A stretch of 64,000 nt of DNA, taken from Mycobacterium persicum (GTDB lineage Bacteria > Actinomycetota > Actinomycetes > Mycobacteriales > Mycobacteriaceae). Numbering within the stretch: the first letter of the stretch is position 1; each line of letters opens with the position of its first letter. The stretch spans positions 1-64,000 of the forward strand of contig NZ_MVIF01000014.1 in the NCBI RefSeq assembly GCF_002086675.1, given 5' to 3'. The translations under genes and the position numbers were made by a program. This document shows, in pieces, positions 41,836 through 50,058 of the stretch. Under the pieces are notes generated by a model. That model was given only the letters and a program-made list of their open reading frames with translations, did no database searches and was not told the origin of the DNA.

Positions 41836-43014
41836 GTGTCGACATCGCTGCCGCCCCTAGTTGAGCCCGCACCGGCGCTGAGCCGTGAAGAGGTGGCCCG
41901 TTACAGTCGCCATCTCATCATTCCCGACCTGGGTGTCGACGGGCAGAAGAGACTCAAGAACGCACGGGTGCTGGTAATCGGGGCCGGCGGCCTCGGCTCA
42001 CCGGCGCTGCTTTATCTGGCTGCCGCGGGCGTCGGCACCATCGGCATCATCGACTTTGACGTCGTCGACGAGTCCAACCTGCAGCGCCAGATCATTCATA
42101 GCGTCGCCGACATCGGACGGTCCAAGGCCCAGTCGGCACGTGACTCGATCGTCGCGATTAACCCGTTGATCGACGTGCAACTGCACGAGTACCGGCTCGA
42201 GCCCGGCAACGCCGTCGAGCTGTTCGGGCAGTACGACCTGATTCTCGACGGCACCGACAACTTTGCCACTCGGTATCTGGTCAACGACGCCGCGATCCTG
42301 GCCGGCAAACCGTACGTCTGGGGTTCCATCTACCGCTTCGAGGGCCAGGTGTCGGTGTTCTGGGAGGATGCGCCCAACGGGCTGGGGCTCAACTACCGTG
42401 ACCTTTACCCGGAGCCGCCGCCGCCCGGCATGGTGCCCTCCTGTGCAGAAGGCGGCGTGTTGGGCATCATCTGCGCCTCGATTGCGTCGGTGATGGGGAC
42501 AGAAGCGGTCAAGCTGATCACCGGGCTTGGGGAGACACTGTTGGGCCGGCTGATGATCTACGACGCGCTGGAGATGACCTACCGCACGATCAGGATCCGC
42601 AAAGACCCGTCGACGCCCAAGATCACCGAGCTGGTCGACTACGAACAATTCTGCGGCGTGGTTTCCGACGATGCCGCGCACGCGGCCAGCGGATCGACGA
42701 TCACTCCGCGGGAATTGCGTGCGCTGATGGATTCCGGCAAGAAGCTGGCGCTGATCGATGTCCGCGAGCGTGTGGAGTGGGACATCGTGCACATCGACGG
42801 AGCGACACTGATCCCGCAGTCATCCATCAAATCGGGTGAGGGTCTGGCCAGGCTGCCCCAGGACCGGATGCCGGTGCTCTACTGCAAGACGGGTGTGCGT
42901 TCGGCCGAGGCATTGGCCGCGCTGAAGAAGGCGGGTTTCTCCGATGCGGTCCACCTGCAGGGCGGAATCGTGGCGTGGGCCCGGCAAATGCAGCCCGACA
43001 TGGTGATGTACTGA
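41836..43014 (+). CDS. moeB1: Adenylyltransferase/sulfurtransferase MoeB1 (ThiF + rhodanese)
   Basis: This 392-residue E1-like enzyme activates the C-terminus of a ubiquitin-fold sulfur carrier (MoaD or CysO type) and transfers sulfur. The ThiF domain (about 20-260) contains the nucleotide-binding GAGGLGSPALLYLAAAG and DFDVVDESNLQRQ. The rhodanese domain (about 290-390) has the active-site loop YCKTGVRSA with its Cys. The usual zinc Cys pairs of MoeB are absent, as in the mycobacterial proteins. GTG 41836 follows GAGGAG. In the M. tuberculosis cysteine/molybdopterin context it serves as the activating enzyme. Confidence 0.92.
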   Translation: MSTSLPPLVEPAPALSREEVARYSRHLIIPDLGVDGQKRLKNARVLVIGAGGLGSPALLYLAAAGVGTIGIIDFDVVDESNLQRQIIHSVADIGRSKAQSARDSIVAINPLIDVQLHEYRLEPGNAVELFGQYDLILDGTDNFATRYLVNDAAILAGKPYVWGSIYRFEGQVSVFWEDAPNGLGLNYRDLYPEPPPPGMVPSCAEGGVLGIICASIASVMGTEAVKLITGLGETLLGRLMIYDALEMTYRTIRIRKDPSTPKITELVDYEQFCGVVSDDAAHAASGSTITPRELRALMDSGKKLALIDVRERVEWDIVHIDGATLIPQSSIKSGEGLARLPQDRMPVLYCKTGVRSAEALAALKKAGFSDAVHLQGGIVAWARQMQPDMVMY

Positions 43015-43060
43015 GCCGGATCCTACCGCTGGGCCAGACGGCCGGTAGTGAACCCCATTT

Positions 43061-43104
43061 GTCGGGCTCTCAGCGGGTCGTGTCGACCCGCTGGGTCGCC
43101 CGAC
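43061..43104. terminator. Large cruciform-type hairpin after moeB1
   Basis: A perfect inner stem, CAGCGGGTCG-tgt-CGACCCGCTG (43071-43093), is flanked by outer arms GTCGGGC/GCCCGAC (43061-43067, 43098-43104). It lies 46 bases after moeB1 and ends 13 bases before the next start codon. A probable terminator, though close enough to affect the next gene. Confidence 0.6.
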
Positions 43105-43117
43105 TAGGCTGACCCGT

Positions 43118-43972
43118 GTGAGTGTCGAGCCACCGCCCGAGCACGTACTGGCGGCGTTTGGTTTGACCGGTGTGCAGCCCGCCTCGTTGGGTTCCAGCTG
43201 GGAAGGTGGCTGGCGGTGTGGCGAAGTGGTGTTGTCCATGGTGGCCGACCATGCCCGCGCGGCTTGGTCCGCGCGGGTGCGCGAAACGTTGTTTGTCGAC
43301 GGGGTCCGGTTGGCCCGGCCGGTTCGCTCGACCGACGGCCGGTACGTGGTTTCCGGCTGGCGGGCAGACACTTTCGTCGCCGGCACTCCTGAGGCCCGAC
43401 ACGATGAAGTCGTCTCGGCGGCGGTACGCCTGCACGAGGCCACCAGCAAGTTGGAACGGCCGCGCTTCCTGACCCAGGGGCCCACGACGCCGTGGGCGGA
43501 AGTAGACGTCTTCATCGCCGCCGACCGCGCGGCATGGGAGGAGCGGCCGCTGCAGTCCATTCCGCCCGGTGCCCGGTCGTCCTCGCCGACAGCGGATGCC
43601 GAGCGATCGATCGATCTGATCAATCAACTTGCCACACTGCGCAAACCCACCAGGAGCCCCAACCAGGTGGTGCACGGGGATCTGTACGGCACAGTGCTTT
43701 TCGTGGGAGCAGCGGCACCCGGGATCACCGATATCACGCCGTACTGGCGGCCCGCGTCGTGGGCGGCCGGGGTGGTCGTCGTCGATGCGCTGTCGTGGGG
43801 AGAGGCCGATGACGGACTCATCGAGCGGTGGAGCGCGCTGCCGGAATGGCCACAGATGTTATTGCGCGCGTTGATGTTTCGGCTAGCGGTGCATGCGCTG
43901 CACCCGCGTTCCACGGCGGAGGCGTTTCCCGGTCTGGCCCGCACTGCGGCGCTGGTCCGGCTAATGCTCTGA
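43118..43972 (+). CDS. Conserved actinobacterial protein (Rv3205c ortholog)
   Basis: This 284-residue protein of a conserved actinobacterial family has some kinase-like (APH-type) features. HGDLYGTVLF resembles the HGDLxxxN catalytic loop of aminoglycoside phosphotransferases, but the usual Asn is replaced. The rest shows 'VRLHEATSKLERP' and a helical C-terminal half. No phosphotransferase activity is known, so the resemblance is only structural. GTG 43118 opens MSVEPPPEHVL. Convergent with the ATL gene, overlapping by 12 bases at the stops. Confidence 0.75.
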   Translation: MSVEPPPEHVLAAFGLTGVQPASLGSSWEGGWRCGEVVLSMVADHARAAWSARVRETLFVDGVRLARPVRSTDGRYVVSGWRADTFVAGTPEARHDEVVSAAVRLHEATSKLERPRFLTQGPTTPWAEVDVFIAADRAAWEERPLQSIPPGARSSSPTADAERSIDLINQLATLRKPTRSPNQVVHGDLYGTVLFVGAAAPGITDITPYWRPASWAAGVVVVDALSWGEADDGLIERWSALPEWPQMLLRALMFRLAVHALHPRSTAEAFPGLARTAALVRLML

Positions 43973-44278
43973 CAGCCCAGGTGGGAACTCGTAACGCACC
44001 TGACCCAGCGGGACTCTGCCGTCGGTGCTGAGCACACCTTCGGCACGCAACAGCTCCAATTGCCGCGTGGTCAGGTGCCGCGCCGGGCGTCCGGAGGCGG
44101 TGATCACCCGGTGCCAGGGCAAATCCGCGGAGTCGGTCCGCATGATCCAGCCGACGATGCGCGGACTGGAAAGTCCAGCCACCGAGGCGATGTCACCGTA
44201 GGTCGCGACCCTACCGGGCGGTATGGCGGCAACCAGGGCGCGCACCCGCTCGATTTGCTCGTCGGTCACCGGTGCCAT
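43961..44278 (-). CDS. Alkyltransferase-like protein (ATL; MGMT without the reactive cysteine)
   Basis: This 105-residue protein has the O6-alkylguanine DNA methyltransferase DNA-binding fold, but the active-site PCHRV is PWHRV here. The alkyl-accepting Cys is replaced by Trp. ATL proteins bind O6-alkylguanine, flip it and hand the lesion to nucleotide excision repair. Recognition features remain: 'VATYGDIASVAGLSSPRIVGW' contains the Tyr and Arg finger region. Start ATG 44278 overlaps the end of the upstream lipV-like gene by 13 bases; both are Rv3203-Rv3204-type neighbours. Confidence 0.85.
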   Translation of the reverse strand: MAPVTDEQIERVRALVAAIPPGRVATYGDIASVAGLSSPRIVGWIMRTDSADLPWHRVITASGRPARHLTTRQLELLRAEGVLSTDGRVPLGQVRYEFPPGLSEH

Positions 44279-45066
44279 GACGAGGGTGTTGCCAGGCGTT
44301 GGCGGATCAGCGCGGCAACCTCAGCGGGCTTGGCTTGAGGCACCATGTGTCCACAGTCGAATTCATGCAGCACCAGATCGGTTCCCAGCCGTTGACGGAG
44401 GGCGGCGACGAGCTCGTCGCTGACATAGCGCGGATCAGCTCGCCCCGCACGCACCAGCGTTGTCGGGATTCCGGCTGCAGGCAGCACGATGTCCCGAGCG
44501 AGCTCGCTCCAATAACACACCATTGCCGGCAGACTCATCCGCCAGCCATACCGTCCGCTCGGTAAGGCGACGAGGTGCTCCGCGAGTTCGGCGTCGAGCA
44601 CGGCGGGGTCCACATCGGCCCAGGCTCCGGTCGCCTTCTCCGCGCGCGCCGCGGCCGGGTGGGGGTAATCGGGGAACGCCACCATCCCATCGACCACCTC
44701 GCGTACCCGCGATCCATCCAGACCGACGGCCGGATCGAGCAACACAAGCGCTGCTACCAGATCCGGACGGACCACCGACAGCCACAACGCGACAGCACCG
44801 CCGAACGAGTGTCCGACCACCACAACCGGTCCGGCGCCCTGTTCATCGAGCAGTGCTGCCAGCGCCGACACATTGGCATCGATGGTCCACGGGGCCGCCC
44901 ACGATGACCTGCCGTGACCCAACAGATCAGGCGCGGCGATGGCGGCCTCGGGCAAATGGTTGGCCAATAGTTCCCAGCACTGCCCATGTTCGGTGACTCC
45001 GTGAATCGTCAGTACCTGGACAGGGCCGGACGGCCCGTAGCGGTGGACGTGGAGGTCGGCAGTCAC
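44266..45066 (-). CDS. lipV: Alpha/beta hydrolase (LipV-like lipase/esterase)
   Basis: This 266-residue serine hydrolase shows the oxyanion-region HGVTEHGQCW, nucleophile elbow GHSFGG (Ser at ~residue 93) and a C-terminal CGHMVP with the catalytic His. The acid residue is probably in RAGRADPRY. It is the Rv3203 (LipV) ortholog but longer than the annotated M. tuberculosis protein, whose start may have been misplaced. GTG 45066 (MTADLHVHRYGP) chosen because homology begins there although the frame is open upstream. Overlaps the ATL gene downstream. Confidence 0.85.
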   Translation of the reverse strand: MTADLHVHRYGPSGPVQVLTIHGVTEHGQCWELLANHLPEAAIAAPDLLGHGRSSWAAPWTIDANVSALAALLDEQGAGPVVVVGHSFGGAVALWLSVVRPDLVAALVLLDPAVGLDGSRVREVVDGMVAFPDYPHPAAARAEKATGAWADVDPAVLDAELAEHLVALPSGRYGWRMSLPAMVCYWSELARDIVLPAAGIPTTLVRAGRADPRYVSDELVAALRQRLGTDLVLHEFDCGHMVPQAKPAEVAALIRQRLATPSSWHR

Positions 45067-45137
45067 GTGTCGATGGTGCCAGGTCAGGTCGCCGCGGGCC
45101 GTCGAAGGGGCTCGTGGGCGGCTAGATCGGCTGCGCG

Positions 45138-45347
45138 CTAGCGGTCGAGGTCCGCGTCGTCGTCCGATACCGGAACGATGTAGGCCTGATCGATCACGTC
45201 GGCTTCGTTGGCTTCGCGATCCGCGGCATCGCTGAGGTAGGCGGTGTCCAACCCCGCTTCGTCGTCGAAATCGACGGTGCGGTGCTGCTCCGCCGCGTCC
45301 GCTTCGGGAATCTGATCCTGCGGACCTACCCCGTCGGCATTGCCCAT
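45138..45347 (-). CDS. Small acidic conserved-looking hypothetical protein
   Basis: This 69-residue, strongly acidic protein (MGNADGVGPQDQIPEADAAE... ending DDDADLDR) has no Cys, no membrane segment and few hydrophobic residues. It is probably disordered. A good AGGAG lies nine bases before ATG 45347. The repeated 'EADxxEQ/EADVIDQ' pattern recalls short mycobacterial proteins of unknown function. It lies upstream of lipV in the same direction, with 71 bases between them, and is divergent from the Hsp20 gene. Confidence 0.6.
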   Translation of the reverse strand: MGNADGVGPQDQIPEADAAEQHRTVDFDDEAGLDTAYLSDAADREANEADVIDQAYIVPVSDDDADLDR

Positions 45348-45759
45348 AATCGATACTCCTGCTATAGCTCTCCGGCTGCTGGCCGGCCTCGTTGGCCCGC
45401 AGTCCGGGTTTGTCGCACGGCCACTGCGTGTTGGCGGCTTCTCGCTGAGTCTTCCAGAGCTTCCCGATCAACCATTAGGAACAGTGCCGACCAGTTACCT
45501 GCATTGTGCCATCTGCTCATCGGTTGGCTGTGATGCCCTATCGCTTCGGGCCCGTCGTTGTCGCGGGGCCACTCGGTGGCGGCTCGCCGCATTGGAGTGC
45601 GGCGTCGCTGAAATACGGTGTACGCCAGGAGGATCGATAACGGCTGCGGCTACTGAATCGGAAAAATTTCCGTTGGGATGCTTGCGCGCGGCCGGTCGAG
45701 GTGGTAGATAGAACCTATGACCATCAACATAGATAATCGTTGCGGCTAGGAGGCGAAAT
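45348..45759. promoter_or_regulatory. 412-base divergent intergenic region with hsp18 promoter
   Basis: No convincing gene is seen; open frames here lack codon bias and family features. A short palindrome CGGAAA-aa-TTTCCG lies at 45660-45673, about 90 bases before hsp18. An imperfect repeat CTATG-n8-CATAG follows near 45714-45731. These are candidate operator sites. No HspR (HAIR) or HrcA (CIRCE) element was recognised. Confidence 0.4.
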
Positions 45760-46182
45760 ATGATGTTGATGCGTTCAGATCCATTCCGTGCATTCGACCG
45801 CTGGACCGAGCAAGTGCTGGGCACTCCGGCGCGCCCGGCCGTTATGCCGATGGATGCCTGGCGAGAAGAAGACCAGTTCATCGTCGAATTCGACCTGCCG
45901 GGCGTGGACCCTGACTCGCTCGACCTCGACGTCGAACGCAATGTGCTCACGGTGCGCGCAGAGCGCCCCGGTCTTGACCGCGAGCGAGATGTGGTCGCGG
46001 CCGAACGGCCACGCGGCGTCTTCAGCCGGCAGCTGTTCCTGGGCGACACCCTCGACACCGACAGAATCGGGGCCAGCTACCACGACGGCGTGTTGCGCCT
46101 GACCATTCCGATCGCGGAACAGGCCAAGCCACGCCGCATCGAGATCAGCCACAACGGGGAGCGCACACCGATCAATGCCTGA
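45760..46182 (+). CDS. hsp18: Small heat-shock protein, 18-kDa antigen type (Hsp20/alpha-crystallin)
   Basis: This 140-residue protein has an alpha-crystallin domain (about residues 30-128). It begins [20 protein letters not shown] and includes the [10 protein letters not shown] strand and the [11 protein letters not shown] close. It closely resembles the 18-kDa antigen of M. leprae and M. avium from the opening [19 protein letters not shown] onward. It is an ATP-independent holdase chaperone. M. tuberculosis lacks this gene, as I recall, and uses Acr/Acr2 instead. A strong AGGAGG precedes ATG 45760. A J-domain protein follows 268 bases later, suggesting a stress module. Confidence 0.92.
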   Translation: MMLMRSDPFRAFDRWTEQVLGTPARPAVMPMDAWREEDQFIVEFDLPGVDPDSLDLDVERNVLTVRAERPGLDRERDVVAAERPRGVFSRQLFLGDTLDTDRIGASYHDGVLRLTIPIAEQAKPRRIEISHNGERTPINA

Positions 46183-46383
46183 CGGTGCTCGGTTTCCCAC
46201 TTTTGGTTGCAACGGATCTCGACGAGGAGGTGATGACGCCGGATTGAAATCTGTTTGACGCTTGCGGCCCTCCGTGCCGTCTGTCGCCACAATCGACGCG
46301 CGACTGAGTCCGTAACCGCAGCGCATTGCCACCCAACGTGGTTGAGGTGAGGCTGCGCGGAGGGTGCCGGTAGAAGTGGGCGC

Positions 46384-46423
46384 GCCCCCGCCGGCCCGCC
46401 CCCATCCCCCCGCCACCCCCCCA
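46384..46423 (-). other. C-rich tract with G-quadruplex potential on the minus strand
   Basis: Within 40 bases, five or more runs of three to seven C occur. The other strand therefore has GGGGGGG, GGGGGG, GGGGG, GGG and GGGGG with short loops. It ends about 27 bases before the J-domain start codon, so it could form a quadruplex or i-motif in that gene's leader. Confidence 0.7.
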
Positions 46424-46450
46424 CACGTACGAAAGGCGCGGTGCTACTCG

Positions 46451-46768
46451 ATGATTGACCCGTACGCAGTCCTCGGCGTTTCGCCCACGGCGACGCAGGC
46501 CGAGATAACCCATGCCTACCGGCGCCTATTGCGCTGGTGCCACCCGGACTTGCGGTCCGGCGAACCGGACTCGGGCGCCGACGAACGGCTGCGGCAAGTC
46601 CTGTCGGCTTACCGCGTGTTGCGCGATCCGCAGCTGCGCAACGACTACGACCGCGCGGTCGCTCGCGTCCGCAAACACCGGCCGACGGCTCGAATCGCGG
46701 TCAGGCGCAATGACTCTGCCCACGTCGGTGCGGCGTTGTGGGCGGGGCCAGTGCGCTGGCATCGGTGA
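46451..46768 (+). CDS. Small J-domain protein
   Basis: This 105-residue protein has a complete N-terminal J domain (residues 1-70). It opens MIDPYAVLGVSPTATQAEI, has the essential HPD in RWCHPDLRSG, and ends 'RVLRDPQLRNDYDRA'. A short basic C-terminal tail follows, with no glycine-rich or zinc-finger region. Such proteins stimulate an Hsp70. Start ATG 46451; the upstream frame is C-rich low-complexity sequence and not coding-like. Located after hsp18; I recall no counterpart at this site in M. tuberculosis. Possibly an accessory partner that feeds Hsp20-bound clients to DnaK. Confidence 0.8.
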   Translation: MIDPYAVLGVSPTATQAEITHAYRRLLRWCHPDLRSGEPDSGADERLRQVLSAYRVLRDPQLRNDYDRAVARVRKHRPTARIAVRRNDSAHVGAALWAGPVRWHR

Positions 46769-46893
46769 CGGCCGGCTGCAGGCCGCGTTCGATCGCCGTT
46801 GGGGCCGCTCGAGCAGTTGAGATCGAACCCCCCGAGGGGCTTCGCCGGCTCTGGCCGCCGGAGATTGTCAGACCCTCGTGGTTGCATGCGGCT

Positions 46894-49800
46894 ATGTCGG
46901 CTATGTCATTGAGCTGGGGTGCCGAGGCGCGCGAGCTGCTGGTGCCGGGAATGCGCGGGCCGATGCGCGTGCTGGGCGGCCCGGGGACCGGTAAGAGCAG
47001 CCTGCTGGTCGAGGCCGCGGTTGCGCATATCGCCGCGGGTGCCGATCCGGAATCGGTTCTGCTGCTTACCGGCTCAGGGCGGCTGGGGATGCGCGCACGT
47101 AGCGCGTTGACGTCGGCGTTGCTGCGGTCGAGCAGGATTGGATCCGGCCGGTCCGCGGTCCGCGAGCCGCTGGTGCGTACCGTCCACGGCTACGCCTATG
47201 CGCTATTGCGACGCAACGCGGAGCGTACCGGAGACGGGCCGCCGCGCCTGCTCACCAGTGCCGAACAGGATGCGATCATCCGCGAGCTGCTAGCCGGCGA
47301 CCTCGAGGACGCAGCGGCCTCCCAATCCGCCTGGCCGCAGCATCTGTGGCCGGCGCTGAGCACCGCGGGATTCGCCAACGAATTGCGAAATCTGTTGGCA
47401 CGCTGTTTCGAACGCGGCGTAGACCCCTCGGAGCTGGAGCGGCTCGGCCAGCGCTGCGGCCGCCCGGAATGGATTGCCGCCGGCCGGTTCGCCCGCCAAT
47501 ACGAGCAGGTGATGTTGCTGCGCTCGGCGGCCGGGATGGCGGTGCCACAAGCGACGGCACGGGCATTGGCGGCCGCCGAACTCGTCGGGGCGGCATTGGA
47601 AGCCTTCGCGGTCGATCCGGGACTACTGGCAGCCGAGCGCGCCCGGGTCCGGCTGCTGCTGGTCGACGATGCTCAGCAACTCGATCCGCAGGCAGCCCGG
47701 CTGGTCCGGGCGCTGGCCGCGGGCACCGAACGTGCCGTGGTGGCGGGTGACCCGAACCAGGCGGTATTCGGTTTCCGCGGCGGCGAGCCCGCCGGGTTAT
47801 TGGGCGGGGCTGTCGAAGACGGACGCTTAGTGACCTTGACGGTGTCGCATCGCTGTGCGCCCGCGGTGGCGCGTGCCGTCAGTGGCATCACCCGACGGTT
47901 GCCCGGTGGCAGCGCCGGAAAGCAGATCGACGGCATCGGGGAACAGGGCGGTTCGGTTGCCGTGCGGCTGGCCGCCTCGGCGCATGCCGAAGCCGCGATG
48001 ATTGCCGATACGCTGCGACGAGCCCATGCGATCGACGGGGTGCCGTGGTCGCAGATGGCGGTGATCGTCAGGTCGGTGCCGCGGGCCGCCGCGCGGCTGC
48101 CCCGGGCGCTGGCAGCGGCCGGAGTTCCGGTGGCCATGCCGGCGATCGGCGGGTCGTTGTCGGCGGAGCCCGCCTCGGCTGCGCTGCTCACGGTTTTGGC
48201 CGCGACCGCCGACGGGCTCACCGGAGAGCGGGCATTGGCGCTGCTCACCGGGCCCATCGGCCGCGTCGACCCGGTTTCGCTTCGCCAGCTGCGGCGGACG
48301 CTGCAGCGCGGCCGGTCCGGCGATTCATCGGGTGATTTCGGTGACGTACTGGCACAAATACTTTCCCCCGAAGCCGAATCGCGCCCGCAGTTCTCAGGTC
48401 CGCAGGCCGGCCCACTGCGGCGAGTGCGTGCCGTGCTCGCCGCGGCCGAACGGTGTCACCGTCAGGGTCAAGATCCGCGATACACGCTGTGGGCGGCGTG
48501 GGACCGCTCAGGTCTTCAAAGTCGCTGGCTGGCAGCCAGCGAGCGCGGCGGCTCGGCGGGTGTCCAGGCCACGCGGGATCTGGAAGCGGTGACCGCCTTA
48601 TTCGACATCACCGACCAGTACGTCGCCCGAACCTCGGGTGCGTCGCTGCGCGGACTCATCGAGCATGTCACGGCTCTGCAGCTGCCGCCCGTCACCGCCG
48701 AGCCGGTATCGCAGGCAGAACAGGTGACGCTGCTCAGCGCGCACGCCGCCCTGGGGCACGAATGGGATCTCGTTATCATCGCGGGACTGCAGGAAGGGCT
48801 GTGGCCCAACACAATTCCGCGTGGTGGCGTGTTGGCTACCCAGCGGTTGCTTGATGAGCTCGACGGCGTCACCCAAAACGCCTCTGCCCGGGCGCCGCTG
48901 CTGGCCGAGGAACGCCGGCTCTTGGTGGCCGCCATGGGTCGGGCCCGGCGCCGGTTGCTGGTGACAGCCGTCGACAACGACGCCGACGGAGGCGGCCGGG
49001 AACCGGCGCTACCGTCGGCATTCTTTTTCGAGATCGCCCGGTTGGCTGATTGTGGCGGCGAACCAGCGGCGGCGCAGCCGGAGCCGGCACCGCGTGTCCT
49101 GTCGGCCGCGGCGGTGGTGGGTCGGTTACGGGCTGTCGTGTGTGCACCAGACGGCACGGTCGATGACGCTGCACGGGCATGTGCGGCAACGCAATTGGCG
49201 CGGTTGGCCAAGGCCGGTGTGGCAGGGGCCGACCCGGAAGGGTGGCACGGGCTGATCCCGGTGAGCACCAGTGAACCGCTGTACGGCAGTGGGGATGTCG
49301 TCTCGTTGACCCCGTCGAGCCTGCAGACGCTGAGCGAGTGCCCGTTACGGTGGCTGACCGAACGCCACGGCGGAGCCAAGCCGCGTGAGCTGCGCTCCAC
49401 CGTTGGTTCGGTGCTGCACGCGCTGATCGCCGGTCCGGGCCGCAGTGAAGCTCAACTACTGGCCGAGTTGGACCGGGTGTGGCAGCGGTTGCCCTTCGAC
49501 GCGAGCTGGTATTCGTCCAATGAGCTTGCCCGGCACCGCGCGATGATCCAGTCGTTTGTCGAGTGGCGGGCGCGTACCCGTGGTGAGTTGACCGAGGTCG
49601 GCGTCGAGGTCGAGGTGGACGGCGTCCTGCGGACCCGCCGCGACGACGGCGGAAAGATCCGGCTGCGCGGCCGCGTCGATCGGCTCGAACGCGACGGTGC
49701 GGGTCGGCTGGTGATCGTCGACGTCAAAACCGGCAAGACGCCGGTGAGCAAGGACGATGGCCAACAGCATGCGCAGCTGGCGATGTATCAGCTGGCGGTC

Positions 49801-50058
49801 GCCGAAGGGATGGTGCCCGCAGGCGACGAGCCCGGTGGTGCGCGTCTGGTCTATCCCGGGAAGTGCGGGACGACCGGCGCTGCCGAACGCGAGCAGGATC
49901 CGTTGACGCCGGCCATTCGTGATCGATGGCGCGCTCTGGTGCGGCAGGCCGCCGAGGCGATGGCCGGGCCGCAGTTCATCGCCCGACGCAACGACGGTTG
50001 CACGAACTGCCCGATCCGGCCGTTTTGCCCGGCACACACCGACAGGTCACCGCTGTGA
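46894..50058 (+). CDS. adnA: AdnA subunit of the AdnAB helicase-nuclease
   Basis: This 1054-residue protein pairs with AdnB to resect double-strand DNA breaks (the mycobacterial counterpart of RecBCD/AddAB). The N-terminal UvrD-like motor has Walker A GGPGTGKSS (residues ~30-38) and DD box LLLVDDAQQLDP. The C-terminal RecB-type nuclease has GRVDRLERDGAGRLVIVDVKTGKTP. Cys ligands for an iron-sulfur cluster are in LSECPLRW and CTNCPIRPFC. ATG 46894 chosen, since the frame opens earlier but homology begins about MSLSWGAEARELL. It ends in a GTGA overlap with adnB. It is the Rv3202c ortholog. Confidence 0.9.
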   Translation: MSAMSLSWGAEARELLVPGMRGPMRVLGGPGTGKSSLLVEAAVAHIAAGADPESVLLLTGSGRLGMRARSALTSALLRSSRIGSGRSAVREPLVRTVHGYAYALLRRNAERTGDGPPRLLTSAEQDAIIRELLAGDLEDAAASQSAWPQHLWPALSTAGFANELRNLLARCFERGVDPSELERLGQRCGRPEWIAAGRFARQYEQVMLLRSAAGMAVPQATARALAAAELVGAALEAFAVDPGLLAAERARVRLLLVDDAQQLDPQAARLVRALAAGTERAVVAGDPNQAVFGFRGGEPAGLLGGAVEDGRLVTLTVSHRCAPAVARAVSGITRRLPGGSAGKQIDGIGEQGGSVAVRLAASAHAEAAMIADTLRRAHAIDGVPWSQMAVIVRSVPRAAARLPRALAAAGVPVAMPAIGGSLSAEPASAALLTVLAATADGLTGERALALLTGPIGRVDPVSLRQLRRTLQRGRSGDSSGDFGDVLAQILSPEAESRPQFSGPQAGPLRRVRAVLAAAERCHRQGQDPRYTLWAAWDRSGLQSRWLAASERGGSAGVQATRDLEAVTALFDITDQYVARTSGASLRGLIEHVTALQLPPVTAEPVSQAEQVTLLSAHAALGHEWDLVIIAGLQEGLWPNTIPRGGVLATQRLLDELDGVTQNASARAPLLAEERRLLVAAMGRARRRLLVTAVDNDADGGGREPALPSAFFFEIARLADCGGEPAAAQPEPAPRVLSAAAVVGRLRAVVCAPDGTVDDAARACAATQLARLAKAGVAGADPEGWHGLIPVSTSEPLYGSGDVVSLTPSSLQTLSECPLRWLTERHGGAKPRELRSTVGSVLHALIAGPGRSEAQLLAELDRVWQRLPFDASWYSSNELARHRAMIQSFVEWRARTRGELTEVGVEVEVDGVLRTRRDDGGKIRLRGRVDRLERDGAGRLVIVDVKTGKTPVSKDDGQQHAQLAMYQLAVAEGMVPAGDEPGGARLVYPGKCGTTGAAEREQDPLTPAIRDRWRALVRQAAEAMAGPQFIARRNDGCTNCPIRPFCPAHTDRSPL

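Noticed and set aside
43118..43972. Aminoglycoside phosphotransferase
   Set aside because: An HGDLYGT loop resembles the family, but the catalytic Asn and other motifs are missing.
45660..45680. SigH promoter before hsp18
   Set aside because: GGAA and GTT motifs are present but far too close together; the sequence is better read as a short palindrome.
45340..45711. Plus-strand 123-codon frame before hsp18
   Set aside because: It overlaps the small acidic gene's start, has no ribosome site and no recognisable family; treated as promoter region.
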